Assembly (NCBI RefSeq): GCF_035982055.1
Contig: NZ_CP108427.1
Location: 5,393,001 to 5,457,000 of the forward strand
DNA: 64,000 bases
Direction: 5' to 3'
From: Streptomyces sp. NBC_01288
GTDB taxonomy: Bacteria > Actinomycetota > Actinomycetes > Streptomycetales > Streptomycetaceae
Position 1 is the stretch's first letter, and each line of letters begins with the position of its first letter. The position numbers and the translations under genes were made by a program. The notes under the pieces are model-generated. The model worked only from the letters and a program-made list of their open reading frames with translations, searched no databases and was not told the DNA's origin. Below are positions 51,297 through 59,564 of the stretch, in pieces.

Positions 51297-52094
51297 TCAG
51301 CGCCGCGGCTCCCACCGGAACCACCGCCGTACAGCAAACACCGCGAGAACCGTCCAGGCCAGCGCGGTCAGGACGGCGCCGAGTGCGTCGTAGCCGGACA
51401 GGTCGCCGTTCCAGCCGCCGCTGATCAGCCGGATCGCGGGGGAGAGCGGAAGGAATTGGCAGACGGCGGCGACACGATCGGGCAGAAGCTGTAGCGGGAT
51501 GATGATCCCGGAGCCCAGCATGGACGCGAACAGCACCGGCAACGCGGTCACCTGCGCGCTCTCCGCGGTCCGGGTGATCGTCGCCGTGAGGGCGGCCAGC
51601 GCGGCGCTCAGGAACAGCCCGAACAGCAGCCCCAGCACGACGAGTTGGGGCATCGCGGGCGCCCCCGCGTCGAGCAGCAGCACGCACGCCACCGCCAGCA
51701 GCACGGACTGCACGAACCCGAGACACACCGCCGGCAGCGCGGTCCCCGTGAGGATCTCGGCGTCGCCCAACTCCCCGGTGCGCAACCGCTTGAGGACCAG
51801 TTCCTCCCGCCGCGCGACAAAGGCACTCACCAGCGACGAGTACACGGCGAACAGCAACGAGAACCCGATCGCGGCCGTGAGCATCATCCCCCCGACCGAC
51901 AGCCCCTCCCCCTTGAGATCCATCTGCTCAACGGCCGGCCGCACACTGAACGGCAACGCCAACGGCACCAGCAACGCCGTGACGACCGCACTCCGGTTCC
52001 GCCTCAGCAACGCCAACTCGGCCCGCCCGAGCGCCCGTAGCCGCCCGACCGGAGTAGTCGTAGAAGCCGTCGTCGTAGTCGTCACGGTACTCAT
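51297..52094 (-). CDS. ABC-2 type transporter permease
   Basis: The 265-residue permease has six helices with the ABC-2 pattern, including LFAVYSSLVSAFVARREELV, LPAVCLGFVQSVLLAVAC and VLFASMLGSGIIIPLQLLP. It overlaps the ATPase stop by ATGA, forming one exporter. Drug or lipid export is probable. Confidence 0.92.
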   Translation of the reverse strand: MSTVTTTTTASTTTPVGRLRALGRAELALLRRNRSAVVTALLVPLALPFSVRPAVEQMDLKGEGLSVGGMMLTAAIGFSLLFAVYSSLVSAFVARREELVLKRLRTGELGDAEILTGTALPAVCLGFVQSVLLAVACVLLLDAGAPAMPQLVVLGLLFGLFLSAALAALTATITRTAESAQVTALPVLFASMLGSGIIIPLQLLPDRVAAVCQFLPLSPAIRLISGGWNGDLSGYDALGAVLTALAWTVLAVFAVRRWFRWEPRR

Positions 52095-53041
52095 ACCGCC
52101 ACCTCCTGCTCACGCCCGTGCTCCCGGGCGATTCCCAGAAACGCCTCCTCCAGCGAAGCCGACCGCACCTCAAGCCGCCGCAGTTCGATCCCCGCCCGCT
52201 CGGCCCACACCAACAGCCCGGTGGCCGCCCGCTGCAACTCCCGCGTCTCCAGCCGTACGACCCTCCCCGCCACCTCGTGCCCGACAACCCCCAGCGGGCC
52301 GAGCGGCGGCAGGTCCCCCACGAAATAGCCCGAGGGCAGCTCGAACGAGATCCGCGACGGCCGCCCCGCCGTCACCTCGGCCGGAGTTCCGGTGACCGCG
52401 ATCCGCCCCTCGCTGAGGATCGCGAGCCGGTCGGCGAGGCCCTCAGCCTCCTCCAGGTAGTGCGTGGTCAGCAGCACGGTCGTCCCGCCGTCGCGCAGCG
52501 CCCGCACCAACTCCCAGGTGTCCTGCCGCCCTTCGGCGTCCAGCCCGGTCGTCGGCTCGTCGAGGAACAGCACCTCCGGCGACCCGAGCAGCGCGAGCGC
52601 GAGATCGAGCCGCCGCCGTTCACCCCCGGACAACTGCTTCACCCGTACGTCCGCCCGCCGCGCGAGCCCGACCAGCGCGAGCGCCTCCGCTTCGGGCCGC
52701 GCCCCGCTCGTGCAGCCGGCCCACATCCGCGCGGTCTCCGCGACGGTCAGCTCGGACGGAAACCCGCCCTCCTGCAACATCACCCCGGTCCGCGGCCGTA
52801 CGGCGGCCCGCTCGCTGTAGGGATCGTGGCCGAGGACGCGCACCCGGCCGCCGGACGCCGGTGCGAGGCCCTCAAGAAGTTCGACCGTGGACGTCTTGCC
52901 CGCGCCATTGGTGCCCAGGAGCGCGAAGACCTCCCCGCGCCGCACGGAGAATGTGATCCCCCGCACAGCCTCGAACCCGCCCCCGTACACACGGCGTAGG
53001 TCAGTGACCTCAATCACGTGTTCGTGTTCGTTGGTGTCCAT
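52091..53041 (-). CDS. ABC-2 exporter ATP-binding protein
   Basis: The 316-residue DrrA/CcmA-type ATPase shows Walker A GTNGAGKTS near residues 43-51, signature LSGGERRR, Walker B LFLDEPTTGLD and switch LTTHYLEEAEGLADR. The extra C-terminal region (residues about 215-316) is typical of drug-export ATPases. It is the first gene of the four- or five-gene operon with permease, kinase and regulator. Confidence 0.95.
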   Translation of the reverse strand: MDTNEHEHVIEVTDLRRVYGGGFEAVRGITFSVRRGEVFALLGTNGAGKTSTVELLEGLAPASGGRVRVLGHDPYSERAAVRPRTGVMLQEGGFPSELTVAETARMWAGCTSGARPEAEALALVGLARRADVRVKQLSGGERRRLDLALALLGSPEVLFLDEPTTGLDAEGRQDTWELVRALRDGGTTVLLTTHYLEEAEGLADRLAILSEGRIAVTGTPAEVTAGRPSRISFELPSGYFVGDLPPLGPLGVVGHEVAGRVVRLETRELQRAATGLLVWAERAGIELRRLEVRSASLEEAFLGIAREHGREQEVAV

Positions 53042-53148
53042 GACTTCAGCGTCGCCGCGGCGGAGGCCCGGCAGCAGTGCGCGGTGTCATCACTCGGCAT
53101 GACAAATGTCAGACGGGCACGGGACATACGACGGGCAGCGGGCACACA

Positions 53149-53180
53149 AAAAACCCCGGTCCACCCGGACCGGGGTTTTT
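53149..53180. terminator. Terminator downstream of tRNA-Gly copy 2
   Basis: Arms AAAAACCCCGGTCC and GGACCGGGGTTTTT form a perfect 14-base stem with a 4-base loop. It is very similar to the terminator at 48541-48562. Confidence 0.9.
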
Positions 53181-53186
53181 CGCTGG

Positions 53187-53259
53187 AGCGGACGACCAGG
53201 TTCGAACTGGCGACCTCAACCTTGGCAAGGTTGCGCTCTACCAACTGAGCTACGTCCGC
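53187..53259 (-). tRNA. tRNA-Gly, anticodon GCC (copy 2)
   Basis: It is identical in sequence to 48574-48646 across all 73 positions and followed by the same terminator. The pair reflects either duplication or concerted upkeep of a high-demand isoacceptor. Confidence 0.95.
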
Positions 53260-53343
53260 ATTGCCTCCGACCAGCTCTCACTGATCGGCGCGAGCACCAG
53301 CCTACCCGATCCACCAGGGTGGTCCGGACGGTGATGCTCGCAG

Positions 53344-53415
53344 AGCGGGTGACAGGAATTGCACACTGCGCCTTCCTCCTGGAAGGAGGATGTTCTGCTA
53401 CTGAACTACACCCGC
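53344..53415 (-). tRNA. Atypical tRNA-Gly, anticodon TCC, with non-canonical T arm
   Basis: The 72-nt sequence folds with GCGGGTG/CACCCGC acceptor, GTTC/GAAC D stem, a TCCTC/GAGGA anticodon stem and loop CTTCCAG (anticodon TCC, reading GGA/GGG). The T arm is abnormal. It reads GTGC where every ordinary tRNA has GTTC, and the T stem pairs poorly. In staphylococci, tRNA-Gly genes with this GTGC change are excluded from translation and feed peptidoglycan bridges. It could also be a degenerate pseudo-tRNA, but the acceptor, D and anticodon stems are perfect. Confidence 0.7.
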
Positions 53416-53565
53416 GTGTACTCCGTGAGCTGGGCCTTTCGGCCTCGCCCCTCGGCGTGCTCCGAACTCTAGCTGACCGGGAGGGGTGCAGCGCAAGTCG
53501 GTTGCCCCGAGGGGCCGATGACCGGCCGTAGGCCCGACTCATCGGCCCGACTCGCACCGGGCTGC

Positions 53566-53883
53566 TCACTGCGCGGCGGTGAACGCCTCGTAGATCTTCT
53601 TGGGGATGCGTCCGCGCGCCGGCACGTCCATCTTGTTCGCCTGGGCCCAGGCCCGGACGGCCGCCGGGTCGGGGGCGACCTCGGTCTGGCGGTAGGCCTT
53701 GCCCGACCTCGACCGCTTGCGACCCGCGTCCACGTAGGGCGCGAGCGCCTTACGCAGTTTCTTGGCATTGGCTTGATTCAGGTCGATCTCGTACGACTTG
53801 CCGTCGAGCCCGAAGGCGATCGTTTCCGCCGCTTCCGAGCCGTCGATGTCGTCAAAGAGAGTGACCACGACCTTCTGCGCCAC
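53566..53883 (-). CDS. lsrL: Lsr2-family nucleoid protein (Lsr2 paralogue)
   Basis: The 105-residue protein has the N-terminal dimerisation sheet (VVVTLFDDIDGSEAAETIAF) and a Lys/Arg-rich linker (AGRKRSRSGKAYRQ). The C-terminal DNA-binding domain has the RGRIP hook. Lsr2 proteins bind AT-rich DNA and silence foreign genes. Streptomyces carries two; the copy near purSQL is the one I know as LsrL. The upstream region is AT-rich, so self-binding is possible. Confidence 0.9.
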   Translation of the reverse strand: MAQKVVVTLFDDIDGSEAAETIAFGLDGKSYEIDLNQANAKKLRKALAPYVDAGRKRSRSGKAYRQTEVAPDPAAVRAWAQANKMDVPARGRIPKKIYEAFTAAQ

Positions 53884-54265
53884 GAATATCGGTCCCTTCG
53901 TGCGACACCTGAAACCGCACTATCCGCGGGGACGCACGGAGACGTCACGGAGGTGCGGAGATGTCGACTGTCCGCCTGTTATTGGGCAAAGTATCGGCTA
54001 TTGCCAATTCATTTGTACAGTGCCCGGCAATGCAATGTGAAGCCCGACTAAATCTTCCCGCGTGTCTCCGCGCAATAGGGAACCGGGATCGATCCGGGAT
54101 CTTTCCCTGAACTTTTCGTGAAGACCCCCGCCCGACACCGGATCGTGATGGTCCTCACGTAGATTCCTACAACTCTACTCGCGTAGAAATTTTGTGCGGG
54201 TAGTCTGAAGTCACCTGTCGAAGACCCGCAGGAACACGCTCAGCACCACAACACCGGGAGTGCCA
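53884..54265. promoter_or_regulatory. lsrL-purS divergent region with palindromes
   Basis: These 382 bp hold no gene. The left half is relatively AT-rich for this genome (for example TTGCCAATTCATTTGTACAG), suited to Lsr2 binding. Close to purS are two palindromes, GTAG-ATTC-CTAC (54160-54171 approximately) and TCTAC-TCGC-GTAGA (54174-54187), in a CTAC/GTAG-rich leader. A TAGTCT (54201-54206) could be the purS -10 box. A purine-responsive factor is possible but unproven. Confidence 0.5.
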
Positions 54266-54529
54266 GTGGCACGCGTCGTAGTCGACGTCATGCTCAAGCC
54301 GGAGATCCTCGACCCCCAGGGCCAGGCGGTCCAGCGTGCGCTGCCACGCCTGGGTTTCGAAGGCATCTCCGACGTACGTCAGGGAAAGCGATTCGAACTG
54401 GAAGTTGACGGCCCGGTCGACGAGGCCGCGCTCGCCCGCATCCACGATCTTGCGGAATCCTTCCTCGCCAACACGGTGATCGAGGACTTCACCGTCAAGG
54501 TGGAAGAAGTGGCGGAGGCCGCCAAGTGA
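54266..54529 (+). CDS. purS: FGAM synthase subunit PurS
   Basis: The 87-residue subunit bridges PurL and PurQ so that ammonia can pass. It begins ARVVVDVMLKPEILDPQGQ and has the GKRFELEV and FLANTVIEDFTV segments of the family. GTG 54266 has GGGAG five to six bases upstream; GTG 54260 is too close to it. It overlaps purQ by four bases. Confidence 0.96.
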   Translation: MARVVVDVMLKPEILDPQGQAVQRALPRLGFEGISDVRQGKRFELEVDGPVDEAALARIHDLAESFLANTVIEDFTVKVEEVAEAAK

Positions 54530-55206
54530 CCGCTCGTATTGGCGTCGTCACTTTCCCCGGCAGCCTCGACGACCGCGACACCCAGCGCGCGATCCGTCTC
54601 GCCGGCGCCGAACCGGTAGCCCTCTGGCACAAGGACAAGAACCTCCACCAGGTCGACGCCGTCGTCCTCCCGGGCGGTTTTTCCTACGGCGACTATCTGC
54701 GCGCGGGCGCCATCTCCCGTTTCTCGCCGGTGATGGAGACGGTCATCGAGCAGGCGAAGTCGGGACTCCCCGTCCTCGGTATCTGCAACGGCTTCCAGAT
54801 CCTCACCGAGGCGCACCTCCTCCCCGGCGCGATGCTCGGCAACAACCACCTGCACTTCATCTGCCGTGACCAGAAACTGCGGGTGGAGAACGCGGACACC
54901 GCCTGGACCAGCGACTACGTGTCCGGCCAGGAGATCCACATCCCGCTGAAGAACATGGACGGCCGCTACGTCGCCGACGAGCACACGCTCGACGAGCTGG
55001 AGGCAGAAGGCCGCGTCGTCTTCCGCTACCTGGACGTCAACCCGAACGGTTCGCTGCGCGACATCGCCGGCATCACGAACGCCGCCGGGAACGTCGTAGG
55101 CCTCATGCCGCACCCGGAGCACGCCGTCGAGGCGCTCGTCGGGTCCGGTCGCACCGACGGCCTCCCCTTCTTCACCTCGATCCTCAAGAAGCTGGTCAAC
55201 GCATGA
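54526..55206 (+). CDS. purQ: FGAM synthase glutaminase subunit PurQ
   Basis: The 226-residue class I glutamine amidotransferase releases ammonia for FGAM synthesis. It shows GVVTFPGSLDDRD at the start, PGGFSYGDYLRAGA, the nucleophile Cys in VLGICNGFQIL and the His/Glu pair in MPHPEHAVE. GTGA overlap with purS and ATGA overlap with purL give tight coupling. Confidence 0.97.
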   Translation: MTARIGVVTFPGSLDDRDTQRAIRLAGAEPVALWHKDKNLHQVDAVVLPGGFSYGDYLRAGAISRFSPVMETVIEQAKSGLPVLGICNGFQILTEAHLLPGAMLGNNHLHFICRDQKLRVENADTAWTSDYVSGQEIHIPLKNMDGRYVADEHTLDELEAEGRVVFRYLDVNPNGSLRDIAGITNAAGNVVGLMPHPEHAVEALVGSGRTDGLPFFTSILKKLVNA

Positions 55207-57479
55207 GCCGGACGCCTCTGGACACGGTCGAGCACGCGGCCGAGACCCCCGACGTCGAGCTGCCCTGGGCCGAACTCGGCCTGAAGAAGGACGAGTACGA
55301 GAAGGTCGTGGAGATCCTCGGCCGCCGTCCCACCGGCGCCGAACTCGCCATGTACTCCGTCATGTGGTCCGAGCACTGCTCGTACAAGTCATCCAAGGTC
55401 CACCTCCGCCAGTTCGGGGAGAAGGCCCCGCAGTCCGACGCCCTGCTCGTGGGCATCGGCGAGAACGCGGGCGTCGTGGACGTCGGCCAGGGCTACGCGG
55501 TCACCTTCAAGGTCGAGTCGCACAACCACCCGTCCTACGTCGAGCCCTACCAGGGCGCGGCCACGGGCGTCGGCGGCATCGTGCGCGACATCATCGCGAT
55601 GGGCGCGCGCCCGGTAGCGGTCGTGGACCCCCTGCGCTTCGGCGCGGCCGACCACCCCGACACCAAGCGCGTCCTCCCGGGCGTCGTCGCGGGCATCGGC
55701 GGCTACGGCAACTGCCTGGGCCTGCCCAACATCGGCGGCGAGGTCGTCTTCGACGCCTGCTACCAGGGCAACCCGCTGGTCAACGCGGGCGCCATCGGCG
55801 TCATGCGGCACGAGGACATCCACCTCGCGAAGGCCTCCGGCACGGGCAACAAGGTCATCCTCTACGGCGCCCGCACGGGCGGCGACGGCATCGGCGGCGC
55901 GTCCATCCTCGCCTCCGAGACCTTCGACGACGCGAAGCCGTCGAAGCGCCCCGCCGTCCAGGTCGGCGACCCCTTCCAGGAGAAGCTCCTCATCGAGTGC
56001 ACCCTGGAGGCCTTCGCCGAGAAGCTGGTCGTGGGCATCCAGGACCTCGGAGCGGCCGGACTCTCCTGCGCCACAAGCGAGTTGGCGTCCAATGGCTCCG
56101 GCGGCATGACGGTGACGCTCGACGACGTCCCCCTCCGCGACTCGACGCTCTCTCCCGAGGAAATCCTCATGAGCGAGTCGCAGGAGCGGATGTGCGCGGT
56201 CGTGGAGCCGTCGAAGGTCGACCGCTTCCTGGAGATCTGCGAGAAGTGGGACGTCATCGCCACGGTCATCGGTGAGGTGACGGATGGCGACCGCCTCGAA
56301 ATCTTCTGGCACGGCGGCAAGATCGTGGACGTCGACCCGCGCACGGTCGCGCACGACGGCCCGGTCTACGAGCGCCCGTACGCCCGCCCGTCCTGGCAGG
56401 ACGCGCTCCAGGCGGACGACGCCAACAAGCTTGCCCGGCCCGGGACTTCGGAGGAACTGAAGTCCCAGGTCCTGGCCCTGGTGTCGTCCCCGAACCAGGC
56501 GTCCAAGAAGTGGATCACGTCGCAGTACGACCACTTCGTGCAGGGCAACACGGTGCTGGCGCAGCCCGAGGACTCGGGCATGATCCGCATCGACGAGGAG
56601 ACCGGCCTCGGGGTCGCGATCGCGACGGACGGCAACGGCCGGTACGCGAAGCTGGACCCGTACGCGGGCGCGCAGTTGGCGCTCTCGGAGGCGTACCGCA
56701 ACGTGGCCACGACGGGCGCGAAGCCCCTCGCGGTGTCGGACTGCCTGAACTTCGGTTCGCCCGAGGACCCGGCGGTGATGTGGCAGTTCGCGGAGGCGAT
56801 CCGTGGACTGGCCGACGCCTGCCAGCAGTTGGGCACGCCGGTGACGGGCGGCAACGTCTCCCTCTACAACCAGACGGGCGACGTCGCGATCCACCCGACC
56901 CCGGTGGTCGCGGTCCTGGGCGTCATCGACGACGTGGCACGCCGCACGCCGGTCGCCTTCCAGGAAGAGGGCCAGCTCCTCTACCTCCTCGGCGACACGC
57001 GTGAGGAGTTCGGGGGCTCGGCCTGGTCGCAGGTCGTCCACGACCACCTCGGCGGCCTGCCCCCCAAGGTCGACCTGGAGCGGGAACGGCTGCTGGCCGA
57101 GATCCTGATCTCCGCGTCCCGCGACGGCATGATCGACTCGGCGCACGACCTGTCCGACGGCGGTCTGATCCAAGCGGTAGTGGAATCGGCCCTGTTGGGC
57201 GAGAAGGGCGCACGCCTGATCGTCCCCGACGGCCTCGACGCGTTCACCTTCCTCTTCTCGGAGTCGGCGGGCCGCGCGGTCGTGGCGATCCCCCGCTCGG
57301 AGGAACTTCGCTTCAACGACATGTGCGGGGCGCGGGGCCTCCCGGTCACGCGCATCGGCGTAGTGGACGGCACTGTGTCTGATTCAAATGCAGTGGTAGA
57401 GATCCAGGGCGAGTTCGCGCTCTCCCTGGAGGAACTGCGCGAGGCGCACGAGGGAACGATCCCGGCGCTGCTGGCGTAG
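55203..57479 (+). CDS. purL: FGAM synthase large subunit PurL
   Basis: The 758-residue small-type PurL needs PurS and PurQ. It turns FGAR, ATP and glutamine ammonia into FGAM. Signature parts are MWSEHCSYKSSK near residue 58, KVESHNHPSYVEPYQGAATG, GARTGGDGIGGAS and the second half NQTGDVAIHPTPVVAVLGV, ending in HDLSDGGLIQAVVESAL. A hairpin follows 48 bp after the stop. Confidence 0.97.
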   Translation: MSRTPLDTVEHAAETPDVELPWAELGLKKDEYEKVVEILGRRPTGAELAMYSVMWSEHCSYKSSKVHLRQFGEKAPQSDALLVGIGENAGVVDVGQGYAVTFKVESHNHPSYVEPYQGAATGVGGIVRDIIAMGARPVAVVDPLRFGAADHPDTKRVLPGVVAGIGGYGNCLGLPNIGGEVVFDACYQGNPLVNAGAIGVMRHEDIHLAKASGTGNKVILYGARTGGDGIGGASILASETFDDAKPSKRPAVQVGDPFQEKLLIECTLEAFAEKLVVGIQDLGAAGLSCATSELASNGSGGMTVTLDDVPLRDSTLSPEEILMSESQERMCAVVEPSKVDRFLEICEKWDVIATVIGEVTDGDRLEIFWHGGKIVDVDPRTVAHDGPVYERPYARPSWQDALQADDANKLARPGTSEELKSQVLALVSSPNQASKKWITSQYDHFVQGNTVLAQPEDSGMIRIDEETGLGVAIATDGNGRYAKLDPYAGAQLALSEAYRNVATTGAKPLAVSDCLNFGSPEDPAVMWQFAEAIRGLADACQQLGTPVTGGNVSLYNQTGDVAIHPTPVVAVLGVIDDVARRTPVAFQEEGQLLYLLGDTREEFGGSAWSQVVHDHLGGLPPKVDLERERLLAEILISASRDGMIDSAHDLSDGGLIQAVVESALLGEKGARLIVPDGLDAFTFLFSESAGRAVVAIPRSEELRFNDMCGARGLPVTRIGVVDGTVSDSNAVVEIQGEFALSLEELREAHEGTIPALLA

Positions 57480-57527
57480 GTCGTCGTAGGCCGCCGTAGT
57501 CCGTCGTAGAAACGCACGCATGCATGT

Positions 57528-57560
57528 GAAGGCCCTGTCCGGGATCCGGGCAGGGCCTTC
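57528..57560. terminator. Terminator after purL
   Basis: GAAGGCCCTG (57528-57537) and CAGGGCCTTC (57551-57560) are perfect arms, with further CCGG pairing inside. Confidence 0.85.
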
Positions 57561-57663
57561 GCTCGTGCTGACTTCGACGGTTCGTGGGCGTGGAACGGGG
57601 GAGCGGGAACGTGGAAGTACCGGTGGGTATACGTGAGTTCGGCGGCGGCGCCCGGAGGCGCAC

Positions 57664-58263
57664 GTGAGTTTCGACAGTGAACACACGCCTGAATCCTCAT
57701 CCTCCTCATCCTCTGAGCGGGCCCGGGTGCCCTTTCCGCGCTCGCGCTGGCTGACTCCGGACCGAGGGAACCGTCGGCGTAACGCCTTCAACCAACTCGT
57801 GGCTGTGGCAGCGGTGTTCGGGGTCGGTGCGGGTGGCTGGGGGCTGTGGCCGGAGGCGAGGGACCAGTACGACCGGTCCGCTGGCCGGGACCGGATCGCG
57901 AAGGCCTGTGCCGGGCTCGTCGACCCCGACCAGGTGCTGGACCTCGACGGCGGTACGACGAGGGCGAAGGCGGGCAGCGAAGACAACGACTCGATCGACG
58001 AGCTCGGTCCGGGCTTCATGCCCGCGCGGTGTGAGATCTACCGGGTCGGGAAGCCGGCCCGCCGCGCACCCGGCACCAACCCGTTCGACTCTCACAACAC
58101 CAGCGGGGCCCCACAAGCGGCGGGCTCGCCGTACCGCCACGACCCCGACCCCACCCACACACCCGCGGGCGCACCCACCCCAGGATTAGGCTCACCGCCA
58201 TGCCCCCGGCCAAGAAGCGCGCGCGTACCTATGACCCGGCCAAGACCCGCTCGGCGGTCCTAG
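57664..58263 (+). pseudogene. Probably C-terminally truncated membrane-anchored protein
   Basis: GGAGG five bases before GTG 57664 and a proper N-terminus indicate a real gene origin. It has a Ser-rich start, one helix (NQLVAVAAVFGVGAGGWGLW, about residues 43-62) and an external region with KACAGLVDPDQVLDLDGG and PARCEIYRVG. Homologues I recall continue for a further 100 or more residues after this point. Here the sequence falls into Pro/Thr-rich low complexity and runs into the start of the next gene (64-bp overlap in another frame). Truncation is the likely reading. Confidence 0.55.
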
Positions 58264-58997
58264 CCCAGTTCGGGAACGTACGAAAAGCCGTAGGGACGCT
58301 CACCCCCGACCAACTCGCGCTCCCCACCCGGCTGGGCGACTGGACCGTACGCGAACTCGTCGCCCACATCGGCATGGCGATCACCGCGATCCACCGCTCC
58401 CTGGACCGCCCCGCCCCGCCCGCACAGAACGCCGTGATCCTCGACTGGCCCTTCGCCACCGCGGCCAGCTCCGCCGCCATCGCCGACTTCACCCGCACCC
58501 TCGCCGCCCAGCACCCCGACCTGGACGCCTACCTCGTCGAAGTCGAGCAGACCCTCACCGCGCACCTCGACACGAACCCCGGCACCCGCCTGCTCGAAAC
58601 CAACGCCGGCGCGATGCCCCTGGCCGACTACCTGGTCACCCGCACCGTCGAACTCTGCGTCCACACCGACGACCTCAACGCGGCCGTCCCCGGCCTGGAC
58701 ATCCCCCACGACCGCCAGGCCCTCGCCGCCTGCACCCGCCTCCTCGCCGACGCCCTCGCCATGAAGGCCCCCGGCGGCTCGACCGAGGTCCGCATCCCGC
58801 CGTACGCCGTGGTCCAGTGCGTCGAAGGCCCCCGCCACACGCGCGGCACCCCGCCCAACGTCGTGGAGACCGACCCCCTGACCTGGCTCCGGCTGGCGAC
58901 CGGGCGGACGCGGTGGAAGGACGCCGTAGAAGAGGCGAAGGTCAGGGCGAGCGGGGAACGGGCGGATCTGGGCGGGCTGCTCCCGATCATGGGGTGA
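58200..58997 (+). CDS. Maleylpyruvate isomerase-family mycothiol-dependent enzyme
   Basis: The 265-residue protein has the DinB-like MDMPI fold with the first metal His in TVRELVAHIGMAI. A conserved VTRTVELCVHTDDL follows (His near residue 160). A C-terminal sterol-carrier-like part (PPYAVVQCVEG, DPLTWLRLATGR) ends it. These enzymes use mycothiol as cofactor, but the substrate is unknown. ATG 58200 gives the usual start MPPAKKRARTYDP. Confidence 0.88.
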   Translation: MPPAKKRARTYDPAKTRSAVLAQFGNVRKAVGTLTPDQLALPTRLGDWTVRELVAHIGMAITAIHRSLDRPAPPAQNAVILDWPFATAASSAAIADFTRTLAAQHPDLDAYLVEVEQTLTAHLDTNPGTRLLETNAGAMPLADYLVTRTVELCVHTDDLNAAVPGLDIPHDRQALAACTRLLADALAMKAPGGSTEVRIPPYAVVQCVEGPRHTRGTPPNVVETDPLTWLRLATGRTRWKDAVEEAKVRASGERADLGGLLPIMG

Positions 58998-59056
58998 ACC
59001 GCGGAACCTCGAAGGGGGCCGGGGAACCGCTCCTCCACCCCTCCCGTCCCACCCCC

Positions 59057-59503
59057 ATGGACAAACAGCGATTCACCCTCGCCGTCCTGACCATCCTCCC
59101 GCTCGTGGTGGCGTGCGGCAGCGAGAAGGCGACCGGCGGCAGCGGATCAGTAGCGGAACAGCGCCCCGTCACCGGCGTCGACTGGCAGGTGCGGGGCATC
59201 ACCGCGGACGGCGCGACCACCAAGGCGCAGGGCAAGCCGTACCTCACCTTCGACGCCAAGAAGGGCAAGGTCGGCGGCCGCCTCGGCTGCAATGCCGTCA
59301 ACGCGACGGCCACCGTCCGCACCGCCCACATCACCCTCGGCCGCCCGTCCACCACCCGAATGATGTGCGACGCCTCACTCATGGGCACCGAACGCGCCCT
59401 GCTCGGCCTCTTCGACGGGCAGGTCGGTTACCGAGTCGATCACGACACCCTCACGCTGACCAGCGGAAACGGCACGATCGTGCGCGCCGTCGCCGCCAAG
59501 TGA
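59057..59503 (+). CDS. META-domain lipoprotein (HslJ-like)
   Basis: The 148-residue protein has a lipoprotein signal with Cys near residue 20 (LPLVVACGS). One META domain follows: GVDWQVRGITADGATT, KVGGRLGCNAVNA and TTRMMCDASLMGTERALL. The two domain Cys are typical. It may take part in envelope stress or novobiocin-like resistance by analogy with HslJ. It lies between the MDMPI gene and purF. Confidence 0.88.
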   Translation: MDKQRFTLAVLTILPLVVACGSEKATGGSGSVAEQRPVTGVDWQVRGITADGATTKAQGKPYLTFDAKKGKVGGRLGCNAVNATATVRTAHITLGRPSTTRMMCDASLMGTERALLGLFDGQVGYRVDHDTLTLTSGNGTIVRAVAAK

Positions 59504-59564
59504 TCCACTACCGGCGAGTAACCCGAATTCGGACCAGTGGTCGATCTCGCCTACACTCGGTGCC

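Noticed and set aside
55389..57173. 594-codon minus-strand frame
   Set aside because: Antisense shadow of purL.
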